DNA from: Streptomyces flaveus
GTDB taxonomy: Bacteria; Actinomycetota; Actinomycetes; Streptomycetales; Streptomycetaceae
Length of the DNA: 64,000 nt
Direction of reading: 5' to 3'
NCBI RefSeq assembly: GCF_014647675.1
Contig: NZ_BMPQ01000012.1
Location: 144,783 to 208,782, forward strand
A program made the translations under genes and the position numbers. Below the pieces are notes generated by a model. That model had not been told where the DNA came from. It worked only from the letters and a program-made list of their open reading frames with translations, and made no database searches. Shown here piece by piece: positions 34,561 through 43,518 of this stretch. Within the stretch, counting starts at the first letter, position 1. Each line of letters starts with the position of its first letter.

Positions 34561-36228
34561 ATGTCGCCCTCCCTCGTCACCCGAGTCCAATTGGCCTACG
34601 CCCGCATCAAGACGGTGGACCGCCCCGAGATCTGGATCAACCTGCGCTCCCAGGCAGAGGTCGAGGCCGAAGCCCGAGCCATCGACACCCGCCTCGCCGC
34701 AGGCGAACACCTCCCCCTCGCAGGGCGACTGTTCGCAGCAAAGGGCAACATCGACGTAGCGGGCCTCCCCACAACCGCCGGCTGCCCTTCCTACGCGTAC
34801 CAGCCGGAGGCAGACGCCCCGGCGGTCGCCCGCCTACGCGCGGCAGGCGCGATCGCCCTCGGCACCACGAACCTGGACCAGTTCGCCACAGGCCTCGTCG
34901 GCACCCGCTCCCCCCACGGCGCCGTGCGCAACGCCATCGCCCCGCAGAGAATCAGCGGCGGCTCCAGCTCCGGCTCAGCCGTAGCGGTAGCGCTCGGCAT
35001 CGTCGACTTCGCGCTGGGCACGGACACCGCGGGCAGCGGCCGCGTCCCCGCCGCGTTCAACTCAATCGTCGGCCTCAAACCCACCCGAGGCCTCGTCCCC
35101 ACGGAGGGCGTGGTCCCGGCCTGCGCCTCCCTGGACTGCGTAACGGTCTTCGCGCGCACCCTCCCGGAGGCGGAACAGGCCCTCACCCACATGACCTCCC
35201 CACCCGCCCGAGAACTCCCCGCACTCCCCCAGCGCACCCCGGGCCCCTGGCGCATAGCCGTCCCGCCCCGAGGCCAGCTCGGCGAAATGGACGAGGGCTG
35301 GGCACAGGCATACGAGGCAGCCGTGACCCGGCTACGGGCCGCAGGCGCCGAGTTGCGCACCATCGATCTCGCCCCCTTCACGGCGGCCGCCACGATGCTG
35401 TACGAGGGAGCCTTCGTGGCCGAGCGTTACACAGCAATAGGGAGCTTTGTCGACAAGTTGCTCTCCGAGGGTGGCGACGGCCTGGACCCCACGGTCGCCG
35501 GAATCATCACCCGCGCCCGGGACATCCCGGCCCACCAGCTCTTCGCCGACCAGGAGCGTCTGGCAGCCCTGCGCACCCGCGCACTGGAGTCACTCGGCGA
35601 CGCGGACGCCCTGCTCCTGCCGACCGCGCCCGGCCATCCCACCCTCGCCGAGGTGGCCGCCGACCCGCTGGGCACGAACGCCCGCCTCGGCCGCTTCACC
35701 AACTCCACCAACCTCTTCGACCTGGCCGCCGTCGCCGTCCCTGCGGGCCAGGTGGCGGGGCTGCCCTTCGGCGTCATGCTGATCGGCCCCGCGTTCACCG
35801 ACGAACGTCTCGTCCGCATCGCCCGAACCCTGGAAGCGCCACCCGTCCGCCTCGCCGTACTCGGCGCGCACATGTCGGACCAGCCCCTGAACGGGCAACT
35901 CCTCGCGCTGGGCGCCCAGCTGGAACGTACGACGAAGACCGCCTCCGTCTACCGGCTGCACGCCCTGACCACCGACCCGCCCAAGCCGGGCCTGGTCCAC
36001 GTCGGCGCCGACGGAGCCGCGATCGAGGCCGAGGTGTGGCAACTGCCCGCCGAGGGCCTCGGCCGCCTCACCGCCGCGCTGCCCCGGCCGATGACGCTGG
36101 GCCGGGTGACGCTGGCCGACGGCAGCGACGTACCGGGATTCCTGTGCGAGCCGGGCGCGCTCGACGATGCGCGGGACATCACGGAGTACGGGGGCTGGCG
36201 CGCGTACCTGGAGTCGCTCGGCGACTGA
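34561..36228 (+). CDS. atzF: Allophanate hydrolase
   Basis: 555 residues: amidase-signature domain (about 1-450) with Lys61 (AAKGNID), the cis-Ser loop SGGSSSGS (132-139) and nucleophile Ser159 (TDTAGSGRVPA), then the allophanate-hydrolase C-terminal domain (about 470-555; EVWQLPAEGLGRL, PGFLCEP, TEYGGWRAYL). It hydrolyses allophanate to CO2 and ammonia, the last step of guanidine or urea breakdown. AAGGAG precedes the ATG. It is 149 bases after the carboxylase gene in the same direction and probably in the same operon despite the hairpin between them. Confidence 0.92.
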   Translation: MSPSLVTRVQLAYARIKTVDRPEIWINLRSQAEVEAEARAIDTRLAAGEHLPLAGRLFAAKGNIDVAGLPTTAGCPSYAYQPEADAPAVARLRAAGAIALGTTNLDQFATGLVGTRSPHGAVRNAIAPQRISGGSSSGSAVAVALGIVDFALGTDTAGSGRVPAAFNSIVGLKPTRGLVPTEGVVPACASLDCVTVFARTLPEAEQALTHMTSPPARELPALPQRTPGPWRIAVPPRGQLGEMDEGWAQAYEAAVTRLRAAGAELRTIDLAPFTAAATMLYEGAFVAERYTAIGSFVDKLLSEGGDGLDPTVAGIITRARDIPAHQLFADQERLAALRTRALESLGDADALLLPTAPGHPTLAEVAADPLGTNARLGRFTNSTNLFDLAAVAVPAGQVAGLPFGVMLIGPAFTDERLVRIARTLEAPPVRLAVLGAHMSDQPLNGQLLALGAQLERTTKTASVYRLHALTTDPPKPGLVHVGADGAAIEAEVWQLPAEGLGRLTAALPRPMTLGRVTLADGSDVPGFLCEPGALDDARDITEYGGWRAYLESLGD

Positions 36229-36282
36229 CACGGGAACCGGCCGGTGCCGGCAGACGAACGCCCGCTCGCCCGCGCGGTCCGC

Positions 36283-39099
36283 TCACCCCACCGACGAGTA
36301 GGCGACAACCCCCCGCAGCATCCCGTCCACAGCCTTGCGCGCGTTCTTCGCCACGGTGGAGTCCTTGGTGCCGGAAACCGGTGCCGCCGCCGATATCTGG
36401 CCGAGTACGTCGATGACCTGCTTGCACCAGCGCACAAAGTCGCCGGCAGGCATCTCAGCCTCGCGGAGCACCTCGTCGAGTCCCTTGCCGGAGGCCCACT
36501 CGTACGCCGCCCAGGCGAAGCCCAGGTCCGGCTCGCGCTGACCGACGCCCTCGGTCTGGCTGATCCGGAAGTCCTCCTCCAGGGCGTCGAGGCGACCCCA
36601 GATGCGGACCATCTCACCGAGCGCGGCTTTGGCCTTGCCGGACGGCACCTTCGGTGCGAGAGCGTCGTCGCTGACCCGGGCCTCGTACACCAATGCCGAG
36701 GCGCACGCGGCCAGTTCGGCCGGGGCGAGGCCTTCCCAGACTCCGGCGCGCAGGCATTCGCTGGCGAGCAGGTCCAGTTCTCCGTAGAGCCTGGCGAGCC
36801 GTTTGCCGTGCTCGGTGACCTCGTCGCCGCGCAGATAGTCGAGCTCGGTCAACAGCGCGACGATGCGGTCGAAGGTACGGGCGATGGTGTTCGTCCGCCC
36901 CTCGATGCGCCGCTCCAGCTGCGAGGTGTCGCGCAGCAGCCGGTGGTAGCGCTCGGCCCAACGGGCGTGGTCCTCGCGGTCGTTGCACCCGTGGCAGGGG
37001 TGTGCGCGCAGTGCGGTGCGCAGCCGGGTGATCTCCCGGTCGTCGGCGGCATCGGCGCGCCGCTTGCGGTGCCGGTCGGGAACGATGTGCCCGGCCTTCG
37101 TGCGCAGCGCGGAGGCGAGATCGCGGCGCGACTGCGGTGAGCGCGGGTTGAACGACTTCGGGATGCGCATCCGCTCCAGCGCCTCGACGGGCACCGGGAA
37201 GTCGATCGAGGCCAGCCGCTTGACCTGCCGCTCGGCGGTGAGGACCAGGGGCCGCGGCCCGTCGTCGTGCTCGAAGCCGCGGTGGCCGTTGGACCGGCCG
37301 GCGGACAGCCCGGGGTCCAGCACCAGCGCAAGACCCGCGAACTTGCCGGTCGGCACATGGATCACATCACCGGGCTTGAGCTTTTCCAACGCCACGGCCG
37401 CTTCCGCTCGCCGCTGCGCCGCGCCCTGCTTGGCCAGCTCGGTCTCGCGGTCCTTGAGTTCGCGACGCAGTCGCGCGTACTCGTCGAAGTCGCCCAGGTG
37501 GCAGGTCATGGAGGCCTTGTAGCCCTCAAGTCCCTCTTCGTTGCGCTGCACCTGGCGGGAGATCCCCACGACCGACTTGTCGGCCTGGAACTGCGCAAAG
37601 GACGTCTCAAGGAGTTCGCGCGAGCGGTGCCGGCCGAACTGCTCGACGAGGTTCACCGCCATGTTGTACGACGGCTTGAAGCTGGAGCGCAGCGGGTACG
37701 TACGGGTGCCCGCGAGGCCTGCGAGGTGCTCCGGGCTCATGCCGCGCTGCCACAGCACGACGGCGTGGCCCTCGACATCGATGCCACGGCGGCCTGCGCG
37801 GCCGGTCAGCTGGGTGTACTCGCCGGGTGTGATGTCTGCGTGCTGCTCGCCGTTCCACTTGACGAGCTTCTCCAACACCACCGAGCGGGCGGGCATGTTG
37901 ATGCCGAGGGCGAGGGTCTCGGTGGCGAACACGGCCTTGACCAGGCCGCGAACGAACAGTTCCTCGACGACCTCCTTGAACGTCGGCAGCATGCCCGCGT
38001 GGTGAGCCGCGATGCCGCGCTCCAGGCCTTCCAGCCACTCGTAGTAGCCCAGGACGTGCAGGTCCTCGGCCGGTATCGAGGACGTACGTCCCTCGACGAG
38101 AGCGCGAACCTTGTGACGTGCCTCGTCGTCGTTCAGCCTGAGGCCCGCGTACAGGCACTGCTGGACGGCGGCCTCGCAGGCGGCGCGGCTGAAGATGAAC
38201 GTGATGGCGGGCAGCAGCCCCTCGGAGTCGAGCCGCTCGATGACCTCGGGGCGGCCCGGTGTCCATACGCGCGATCTCTGCCGCCGCTCGCGCTCGCGGT
38301 CGGCCTCGCGCATGTTGCGGCCCCGTCTGCGGTCCTGGTACGAGGGCCGGGTCGCCTCCATACGGGCCAGGCGGGTGAGGTCGGGGTTGACGGCCTTCTT
38401 GTGGCCCTCGCCCTCCTCGAAGAGGTCGTAGATGCGGCGTCCGGCCAGTACATGCTGGAACAGCGGGACAGGCCGGTGCTCGGAGACGATCACCTCGGTG
38501 TCGCCGCGGACGGTGTCGAGCCAGTCGCCGAACTCCTCGGCGTTCGACACCGTCGCCGAGAGCGACACCAACGTCACCGACTCGGGGAGGTGGATGATCA
38601 CTTCCTCCCAGACGGCACCGCGGAAGCGGTCGGAGAGGTAGTGCACCTCGTCCATGACGACGTGGCCGAGGCCGAGGAGGGTCTGCGAGCCCGCATAGAG
38701 CATGTTGCGGAGCACCTCGGTGGTCATCACGACCACCGGGGCGTCGGAGTTGACGCTGTTGTCGCCGGTGAGCAGGCCGACCTTCTCGGCGCCGTAACGC
38801 CGTGCCAGATCGGTGTACTTCTGGTTCGACAGCGCCTTGATGGGCGTGGTGTAGAAGCACTTCTTGCCCTGCTGGAGGGCGAGGTGGACGGCGAACTCGC
38901 CCACGATCGTCTTGCCCGAGCCGGTGGGCGCGGCCACCAGCACACCCTTGCCCGCTTCGAGTGCCTGACAGGCCTCGATCTGGAAGGGGTCGAGGCCGAA
39001 GTCGTACATCTCGCGGAAGGACGCGAGCGCCGTGGCCTGCTCGACAGCGCGCTGCCGCGCTGCCGCGTACCGCTCGGCCGGTGATAGATCCTCTGTCAT
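36283..39099 (-). CDS. Ski2/Mtr4-like DEAD/DEAH-box RNA helicase (HelY-like)
   Basis: 938 residues. Helicase core: Walker A APTGSGKT (57-64), motif II DEVH, motif III SATVSN, motif VI TGRAGRRG (Q-x-T-GRAGRRG), then a long C-terminal region with a CxxC in HPCHGCNDREDH and a DSHCT-like helical domain. Family members unwind structured RNA in decay or processing. I chose the ATG at 39097-39099 (MTEDLS); the frame stays open 15 codons more. It follows tatC on the same strand after 118 bases. Actinobacteria keep this gene near tat and paf genes. Confidence 0.88.
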   Translation of the reverse strand: MTEDLSPAERYAAARQRAVEQATALASFREMYDFGLDPFQIEACQALEAGKGVLVAAPTGSGKTIVGEFAVHLALQQGKKCFYTTPIKALSNQKYTDLARRYGAEKVGLLTGDNSVNSDAPVVVMTTEVLRNMLYAGSQTLLGLGHVVMDEVHYLSDRFRGAVWEEVIIHLPESVTLVSLSATVSNAEEFGDWLDTVRGDTEVIVSEHRPVPLFQHVLAGRRIYDLFEEGEGHKKAVNPDLTRLARMEATRPSYQDRRRGRNMREADRERERRQRSRVWTPGRPEVIERLDSEGLLPAITFIFSRAACEAAVQQCLYAGLRLNDDEARHKVRALVEGRTSSIPAEDLHVLGYYEWLEGLERGIAAHHAGMLPTFKEVVEELFVRGLVKAVFATETLALGINMPARSVVLEKLVKWNGEQHADITPGEYTQLTGRAGRRGIDVEGHAVVLWQRGMSPEHLAGLAGTRTYPLRSSFKPSYNMAVNLVEQFGRHRSRELLETSFAQFQADKSVVGISRQVQRNEEGLEGYKASMTCHLGDFDEYARLRRELKDRETELAKQGAAQRRAEAAVALEKLKPGDVIHVPTGKFAGLALVLDPGLSAGRSNGHRGFEHDDGPRPLVLTAERQVKRLASIDFPVPVEALERMRIPKSFNPRSPQSRRDLASALRTKAGHIVPDRHRKRRADAADDREITRLRTALRAHPCHGCNDREDHARWAERYHRLLRDTSQLERRIEGRTNTIARTFDRIVALLTELDYLRGDEVTEHGKRLARLYGELDLLASECLRAGVWEGLAPAELAACASALVYEARVSDDALAPKVPSGKAKAALGEMVRIWGRLDALEEDFRISQTEGVGQREPDLGFAWAAYEWASGKGLDEVLREAEMPAGDFVRWCKQVIDVLGQISAAAPVSGTKDSTVAKNARKAVDGMLRGVVAYSSVG

Positions 39100-39217
39100 C
39101 GTGCTTTCGAGCGTACCGTCAGCCACTGACAACAGGACGATCAATATCCGGATCCGACCCCGCCCACCGGGAATCCACCCAGCTCAGGTACGCGGGGCCG
39201 GTCTCGGTGCGCGTCTG

Positions 39218-40162
39218 TCAGGTCACGTCGTCGTAGCCGTTGACCCGGTCCGGATCGCGCCGGCGGTCGGAGTCCGGCTGCGCTGGCAGGGCGCGGCTGG
39301 CCGAGACGGACTCGACCTCCCCGACGTCCTCCGGGGTGAGATCGAGTTCGGAGGCCTCGTCGTCGTCGGGGCCGAGTGCTTCCTTGCGAGCGCGTCGCTT
39401 GTCGTTGAGCAGCGAGAAGCCCACCGCCATGAAGTACAGCACGATGATCGGTCCGGAAAGGGCGATCATGCCCACCGGGTCGGTCGTGGGCGTGGCGACG
39501 GCACCGAAGACGAAGACCCCCATGACCACGCCACGCCACCATCCCGCCATGCGCCGCCCGGAGACGATGCCCACCATGTTGAGCATGATGAGCAGCAGGG
39601 GCAGCTCGAATGCGACGCCGAAGATCAGCACCATACGGATGGTGAAGTCGAGCACCTCGTCCAGGGAGAGGATGTTGGCCGAGCCCCCTGGGGTGAGGCT
39701 CAGCAGCACCTTCATGCTGACCGGCAGGATGGCGTACGCGAGGAGGGCGCCGCCGATGAACAGCGGGACTGCCGCGGTGACGAAGGCGTACGTGTACTTC
39801 TTCTCGTGCTTGTGCAGACCGGGGGCGACGAACGCCCACAGCTGATACAGCCAGACCGGGCTCGACACCACGAGGCCGGCCATCAGGCTCACCTTGATCG
39901 TCGTGGTGAACGGCGACGTGAGGGTGTTGAACGAGACGATCGCACAGTTGCCGCCGTCGCTGTTCACGAGGTCCTCGCACGTGGGTACGGGGTCGGCGAG
40001 GAACTGCATCAACTGTTCGCTGTAGAAAGCAGCGACGATCATCACCAGGATGATCGCGATCATCGCCTTCGTGAGCCGGTTGCGGAGCTCGCGAAGGTGT
40101 TCCACGAGGGGCATCCGCCCCTCGGGATCCTTCTCTTCCTTCTTGCGGGCAGACTTCAGCAA
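39218..40162 (-). CDS. tatC: Twin-arginine translocase subunit TatC
   Basis: 314 residues with six membrane helices. The N-terminal MPLVEHLRELRNRL is the conserved cytosolic twin-arginine signal-binding segment, and SSPVWLYQLWAFVAPGLHKHEKKY is the second conserved loop. A charged tail (about 255-314) is typical of actinobacteria. It sits 47 bases after tatA. With TatA it exports folded proteins, an important route in Streptomyces. No tatB is in the window. Confidence 0.96.
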   Translation of the reverse strand: MLKSARKKEEKDPEGRMPLVEHLRELRNRLTKAMIAIILVMIVAAFYSEQLMQFLADPVPTCEDLVNSDGGNCAIVSFNTLTSPFTTTIKVSLMAGLVVSSPVWLYQLWAFVAPGLHKHEKKYTYAFVTAAVPLFIGGALLAYAILPVSMKVLLSLTPGGSANILSLDEVLDFTIRMVLIFGVAFELPLLLIMLNMVGIVSGRRMAGWWRGVVMGVFVFGAVATPTTDPVGMIALSGPIIVLYFMAVGFSLLNDKRRARKEALGPDDDEASELDLTPEDVGEVESVSASRALPAQPDSDRRRDPDRVNGYDDVT

Positions 40163-40209
40163 CCCACGTTCCCATCTCGTGCAGCGGGCCGGAGGTCACC
40201 GGCCCTGCG

Positions 40210-40491
40210 TCAGCGCTTGGTCGTGTCCGTCGGCTCAGCGACCGGGCGGGAGCTGGTCACGTCACCGGGAGCGGCCTGGATGGTGCGCTGAGCCGGGGTC
40301 TCGCCGTTCGGCGGCGCGGAGGCAGCCGTGGTGTCGTCCTGGCCCTCCGTCTTCATCGCCTTGGCCTCGCTCTTGAGGATGCGCGCAGACTTGCCGAGCG
40401 AGCGAGCCATGTCCGGAAGCTTCTTCGCGCCGAACAGCAGAATGATGACGACGAGGATGAGAATGATCTCGGTGGGGCCGAGCCTACCCAT
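40210..40491 (-). CDS. tatA: Twin-arginine translocase subunit TatA
   Basis: 93 residues: one N-terminal helix followed by the FGAKKLPDMARSLGKS amphipathic hinge region that defines TatA, then a disordered Thr/Pro-rich tail. Start is the ATG at 40489-40491 (MGRLGPTE) with AGAAGG 9 bases upstream; an open frame six codons further up lacks a ribosome site. It heads a tatA-tatC operon. Confidence 0.95.
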   Translation of the reverse strand: MGRLGPTEIILILVVIILLFGAKKLPDMARSLGKSARILKSEAKAMKTEGQDDTTAASAPPNGETPAQRTIQAAPGDVTSSRPVAEPTDTTKR

Positions 40492-40722
40492 AGCTTTTAC
40501 CTTCTTCACCGAGGCGACAGGAAGTCCTTGTGTCCGGCTGGTCGGACATCATCCGACCATCGGCTGTGGGCGATCGTAACCCGCAGGAGTAAACGTCAGG
40601 CAATGCCTGTGCATACTCCATGTTCGGCCAGCGCCTCGTCCCTGGGCCGCGCTCTTGAGCGTACCTGCCCCGGGTGAGAAGTTGACAGGCCGGAATGACT
40701 CAAAGCGCCCGGCAGGGACGGC

Positions 40723-40917
40723 TCACAGCGCATCGACAGAACGCGCCGCGGTCGCGGAGGCCCGTTCCAGGTCTTCTGCCGCGCGACTGATCCGATGTGC
40801 GGAATCCGTGACCTGCCTGCCCAGACGCTCGGCTTCCAGGAAGACCCGGACAGCAAGAACACCGAGTACAGCGATTCCCAGGAACCCCACAGCGATCGCG
40901 AGCATCGGCCAGAACAT
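40723..40917 (-). CDS. Small membrane protein with coiled-coil tail
   Basis: 64 residues: one helix (about 4-27, MLAIAVGFLGIAVLGVLAVRVF) and a charged, heptad-like tail (AERLGRQVTDSAHRISRAAEDLERASATAARSVDAL). Function unknown. It is 9 bases after the zinc-ribbon gene, 231 bases before tatA on the same strand, and its codon use is that of a real gene. It could be an accessory of either neighbour. Confidence 0.7.
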   Translation of the reverse strand: MFWPMLAIAVGFLGIAVLGVLAVRVFLEAERLGRQVTDSAHRISRAAEDLERASATAARSVDAL

Positions 40918-40926
40918 GCGCCGCCC

Positions 40927-41160
40927 CTAGACGGTGGAGTGCAGCCGCAGGGTCCGCACTCCCCCGCCGGTGAGGAGTTCCACGATCCGCTCACCGGCCG
41001 GCTTGCGCACGGCCGCCCCGCACTCGGGGCAGGTGAAGGAGTAGAAGGTCGTCTTCGGTGTGGCGCCGATCGCCAAGCGCAGAGCGTTCGCGGAGAGTTC
41101 GAAGTGGGCGCGGCAGTCGGGGCAGGCGGCCTTGAACACCACGGGATCCACTCTCGTCAT
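40927..41160 (-). CDS. Small zinc-ribbon protein of unknown function
   Basis: 77 residues with two CxxC pairs (ACPDCRAHF and TCPECGAAV) about 30 residues apart, a zinc-ribbon arrangement, followed by a short basic tail. I take the ATG at 41158-41160 (MTRVDPVVF); two in-frame ATGs lie 9 and 15 codons upstream. It lies between pafC and the small membrane protein, all on the minus strand. Nucleic-acid or protein binding is possible; no closer assignment. Confidence 0.72.
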   Translation of the reverse strand: MTRVDPVVFKAACPDCRAHFELSANALRLAIGATPKTTFYSFTCPECGAAVRKPAGERIVELLTGGGVRTLRLHSTV

Positions 41161-41216
41161 GCCCGAGAACGCGGATGTCACGGACATTCCTTGCGTACCA
41201 GACATCGCCGACCTGC

Positions 41217-42347
41217 TCACAGCCCTTGCTCCTGCCTGCCGTACAGCCCGTCCTGAACTCCATGCGGCACCTCGGGGAGACTCTCCCCCACTCTCGGCTC
41301 CTCCCCCACTCTCGGCTTCGCTCGAGCGGGGGGACCCCCATGAGCGGGGGGACCCCCATCGCCCGGTGGCTCGTCGTACGCCGCGAGCGCCTCGCGTGCC
41401 GCCTGCCGGGCGCTGTCCGCGACCTCACGCGGCGAGACGATCCGGCCGTCCCGCCCGAGCCGCAGCGCGAGGCGGCGCAGCGAGGCGGGATCGGAGGCAC
41501 GCAGGGTGATACGCAGCCCGCCGTCCGGGAGTTCATCGGCGCTGTCGTGGGGGTAGTACTCGGCGACCCAGCGCCCGCCCGGCCCGACCTCGACGACCAC
41601 TTCGGGATCCTCGGCGGCGGGCTGCACCAGCCCCTCGGAGAGGTCCCGCAGTTCGATCTCGGGCGGCGCGGACGGCTCGTCCAGGATGCGGATCTCCGCG
41701 ACCCGGTCGAGCCGGAAGGTGCGCCGCGCCTCGGAGCGGCGGCACCAGGCCTCCACGTAGGTGTGGCCGACGCTGACCAGGCGGATCGGGTCGATCTCGC
41801 GCTCGCTGAGCTCATCGCGCCCGGGCGAGTAGTAGCGGATCCACAGCCGGCGCCGCTCGGAGATCGCCCGGTCGACGTCCGCGAAGACCCCGCCCTCCGA
41901 CTCGAACGTCACCGACAGCCGGGCACTGGCGCCCGCCGCCTCGCCCGCCGCGGCCTCCACCTTGGCGGTGGCCCGCAGCAGCGCCTGCCGGTCGCCCTCC
42001 CGCAGCCCGGGCAGGGTGGACACGGCCCGGGCGGCCACCAGCAGCGCGGTCGCCTCGTCGGCGGCGATCCGCAGCGGCTCGGCCGCCTCCGCGCCCAGGG
42101 CGCCCGGGTTGCGCCACCAGATCCGGTCGCCGTCGGTGTCGATGTCCAGCAGATCGCCGCCGCGGAAACTGGTCCCGCACAGCGGCAGCACATCGAGGTC
42201 GGAGATCAACTCGTCCTCGGTGATCCCGAAGGCCCGGGCGACATCGCTGACGCGCGCACCGGGGCGCTCCCGCAGATACGTCACCAGGGACAGCATCCGC
42301 CGCGTCTGGTCGATGGCACTCACTGGCCTGACCGGTTTTCCCGCCAC
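41217..42347 (-). CDS. pafC: PafC, WYL-domain transcriptional regulator with repeat-derived tail
   Basis: 376 residues: winged HTH (about 12-75; LVTYLRERPGARVSDVARAFGITEDEL), WYL domain (about 150-225; RRRLWIRYYSPGRDELSEREIDP) and WCX C-terminal domain (to about 325). With PafB it forms a heterodimeric activator of the mitomycin/DNA-damage response in mycobacteria and sits by the pup genes in actinobacteria. The last ~50 residues (GGPPAHGGPPARAKPRVGEEPRVGE...) are encoded by an interspersed repeat and are not part of the family core. It lies 15 bases after pafB. Confidence 0.9.
   Translation of the reverse strand: MAGKPVRPVSAIDQTRRMLSLVTYLRERPGARVSDVARAFGITEDELISDLDVLPLCGTSFRGGDLLDIDTDGDRIWWRNPGALGAEAAEPLRIAADEATALLVAARAVSTLPGLREGDRQALLRATAKVEAAAGEAAGASARLSVTFESEGGVFADVDRAISERRRLWIRYYSPGRDELSEREIDPIRLVSVGHTYVEAWCRRSEARRTFRLDRVAEIRILDEPSAPPEIELRDLSEGLVQPAAEDPEVVVEVGPGGRWVAEYYPHDSADELPDGGLRITLRASDPASLRRLALRLGRDGRIVSPREVADSARQAAREALAAYDEPPGDGGPPAHGGPPARAKPRVGEEPRVGESLPEVPHGVQDGLYGRQEQGL
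41281..41359 (-). repeat. Interspersed repeat with partial duplications at the pafC 3' end
   Basis: A full copy (41301-41341) matches the repeat at 33099-33139 in opposite orientation. It is flanked by partial copies of its own ends: CTCCCCCACTCTCGG at about 41283-41297 and GAGCGGGGGGACCCCCAT at 41343-41359. The copy is translated in frame in pafC as GGPPARAKPRVGE and flanking echoes, so the element extended the protein. Confidence 0.8.
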
Positions 42348-42362
42348 TTCTCCTACGCCCCC

Positions 42363-43340
42363 TCAGCCCTTGGCCACGGCGCGCAGCCGGTCCACGACAT
42401 CGGCCCGCAGTTCGGCGGGCTCCAGGACCACCACATCGGGCCCGAACTCCACGAGCCAGGCGTCCAGGCCATGCCCGTACGGAATCTCCAACTCGTCCCA
42501 GCCGTCGCCCAGTTCCCGTACGGAGACGGCCTTGGCGCGCAGCGGGTAGCCCGCCCCGCTGCGCAGCCGGATCAGCGCGGAGCGGTCGGCTGTCTCTCCG
42601 GCCCAGCTCGCGACGGTCTCCCGCACGGTGACGACATCGGGCACCTCGGCCGTGAACTTCCCGCTCCGGTTACGAACCTTGCCGGTGATCCGCGACAGCC
42701 TGAACACCCGCTCGGCGCCCCGGTCGCGGTCCCAGCCGGCCAGGTACCAGTGGCCGCGCCAGCACTCCAGCGCCCAGGGCTCGACGATGCGGGGCTCGGG
42801 GCGGGCGGCGGTGGCCTTGCGGTAGTCGAAGGAGACGGGACGGCGGTCTCGACAGGCCAGCATCAGCGGTTCGAAGGCCGCCTCGTGCACGGGGATGTGC
42901 GGCTCCAGGGCGCCATGGGCCTCGTACGGGTCGACGTCCTCGGGAAGTCCGGCCGCACGCAGCTTCTGCAGAGCGCCGCTCGCCGCGCCCGCGAGGCGGG
43001 CCTGTTGCCAGACCTTGGCGACCAGGCCCAGGGCGGCGGCCTCCTCGGCGTCGAGCGCGATGGGCGGCAGGCGATTGCTGTCCCGGCGGGCCAGATAGCC
43101 GACCTCGCCGTCCAGGCTCTCCACCGTCTCGATGACCAGGCCCAGCTCGCGCAGATCGTCCTTGTCGCGCTCGAACATCCGGTTGAAGGAATCGTCCGAA
43201 CCGGTTGCGCCGCTGCCCGGCCTGAAGGCCTCGACGTAAGCCTCGATGGAATCGCGCAGCTCACGCTTGCTGAGCGGCCGCCGCGTCCCGAGCAGACACA
43301 GCGCCAGGTTCATCAGCCGCTCGGCCTTGGCAATGGCCAT
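42363..43340 (-). CDS. pafB: PafB, WYL-domain transcriptional regulator
   Basis: 325 residues: N-terminal winged HTH (KAERLMNLALCLLGTRRPLSKRELRDSI), WYL domain (about 150-225; RRPVSFDYRK, PWALECWRGHWYLAGWDRDRG), and WCX domain (about 235-325). PafB and PafC pair as one activator of DNA-damage genes in mycobacteria. The gene precedes pafC by 15 bases and begins 179 bases after the FKBP gene, with that gene's terminator in between, so pafBC likely has its own promoter. Confidence 0.93.
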   Translation of the reverse strand: MAIAKAERLMNLALCLLGTRRPLSKRELRDSIEAYVEAFRPGSGATGSDDSFNRMFERDKDDLRELGLVIETVESLDGEVGYLARRDSNRLPPIALDAEEAAALGLVAKVWQQARLAGAASGALQKLRAAGLPEDVDPYEAHGALEPHIPVHEAAFEPLMLACRDRRPVSFDYRKATAARPEPRIVEPWALECWRGHWYLAGWDRDRGAERVFRLSRITGKVRNRSGKFTAEVPDVVTVRETVASWAGETADRSALIRLRSGAGYPLRAKAVSVRELGDGWDELEIPYGHGLDAWLVEFGPDVVVLEPAELRADVVDRLRAVAKG

Positions 43341-43399
43341 CGACGTCCTTCCTTATGGTGCTTCCGATCGATGACCGTACCGCTCCGGAGTGTCGTGGC

Positions 43400-43435
43400 A
43401 AAAGCCGAGGGCCCATGCCCGACAGGCATGGGCCC
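43400..43435 (-). terminator. Terminator after the cytosolic FKBP gene
   Basis: Perfect 11-base arms (43409-43419 and 43425-43435, GGGCCCATGCC and its complement) with a 5-base loop. On the minus strand the stem is followed by CTCGGCTTTTG, giving a short T run. It lies 84 bases after the FKBP stop and before pafB. Confidence 0.8.
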
Positions 43436-43518
43436 CAGCTGATCGGGTCCGGTCGGACCAGATCACACGGCGTACGAGGACCGGCCCGCGAGCCACTCGC
43501 GGCCGGCCCCCGCGAAGA

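Noticed and set aside
37267..39084. A 605-codon plus-strand frame opposite the helicase
   Set aside because: It is antisense to the conserved helicase motifs and has no recognisable domain.
40505..40520. A GGCGACAGGAAG half-site resembling the TetR operator upstream of tatA
   Set aside because: Only one arm is present without the complementary half.
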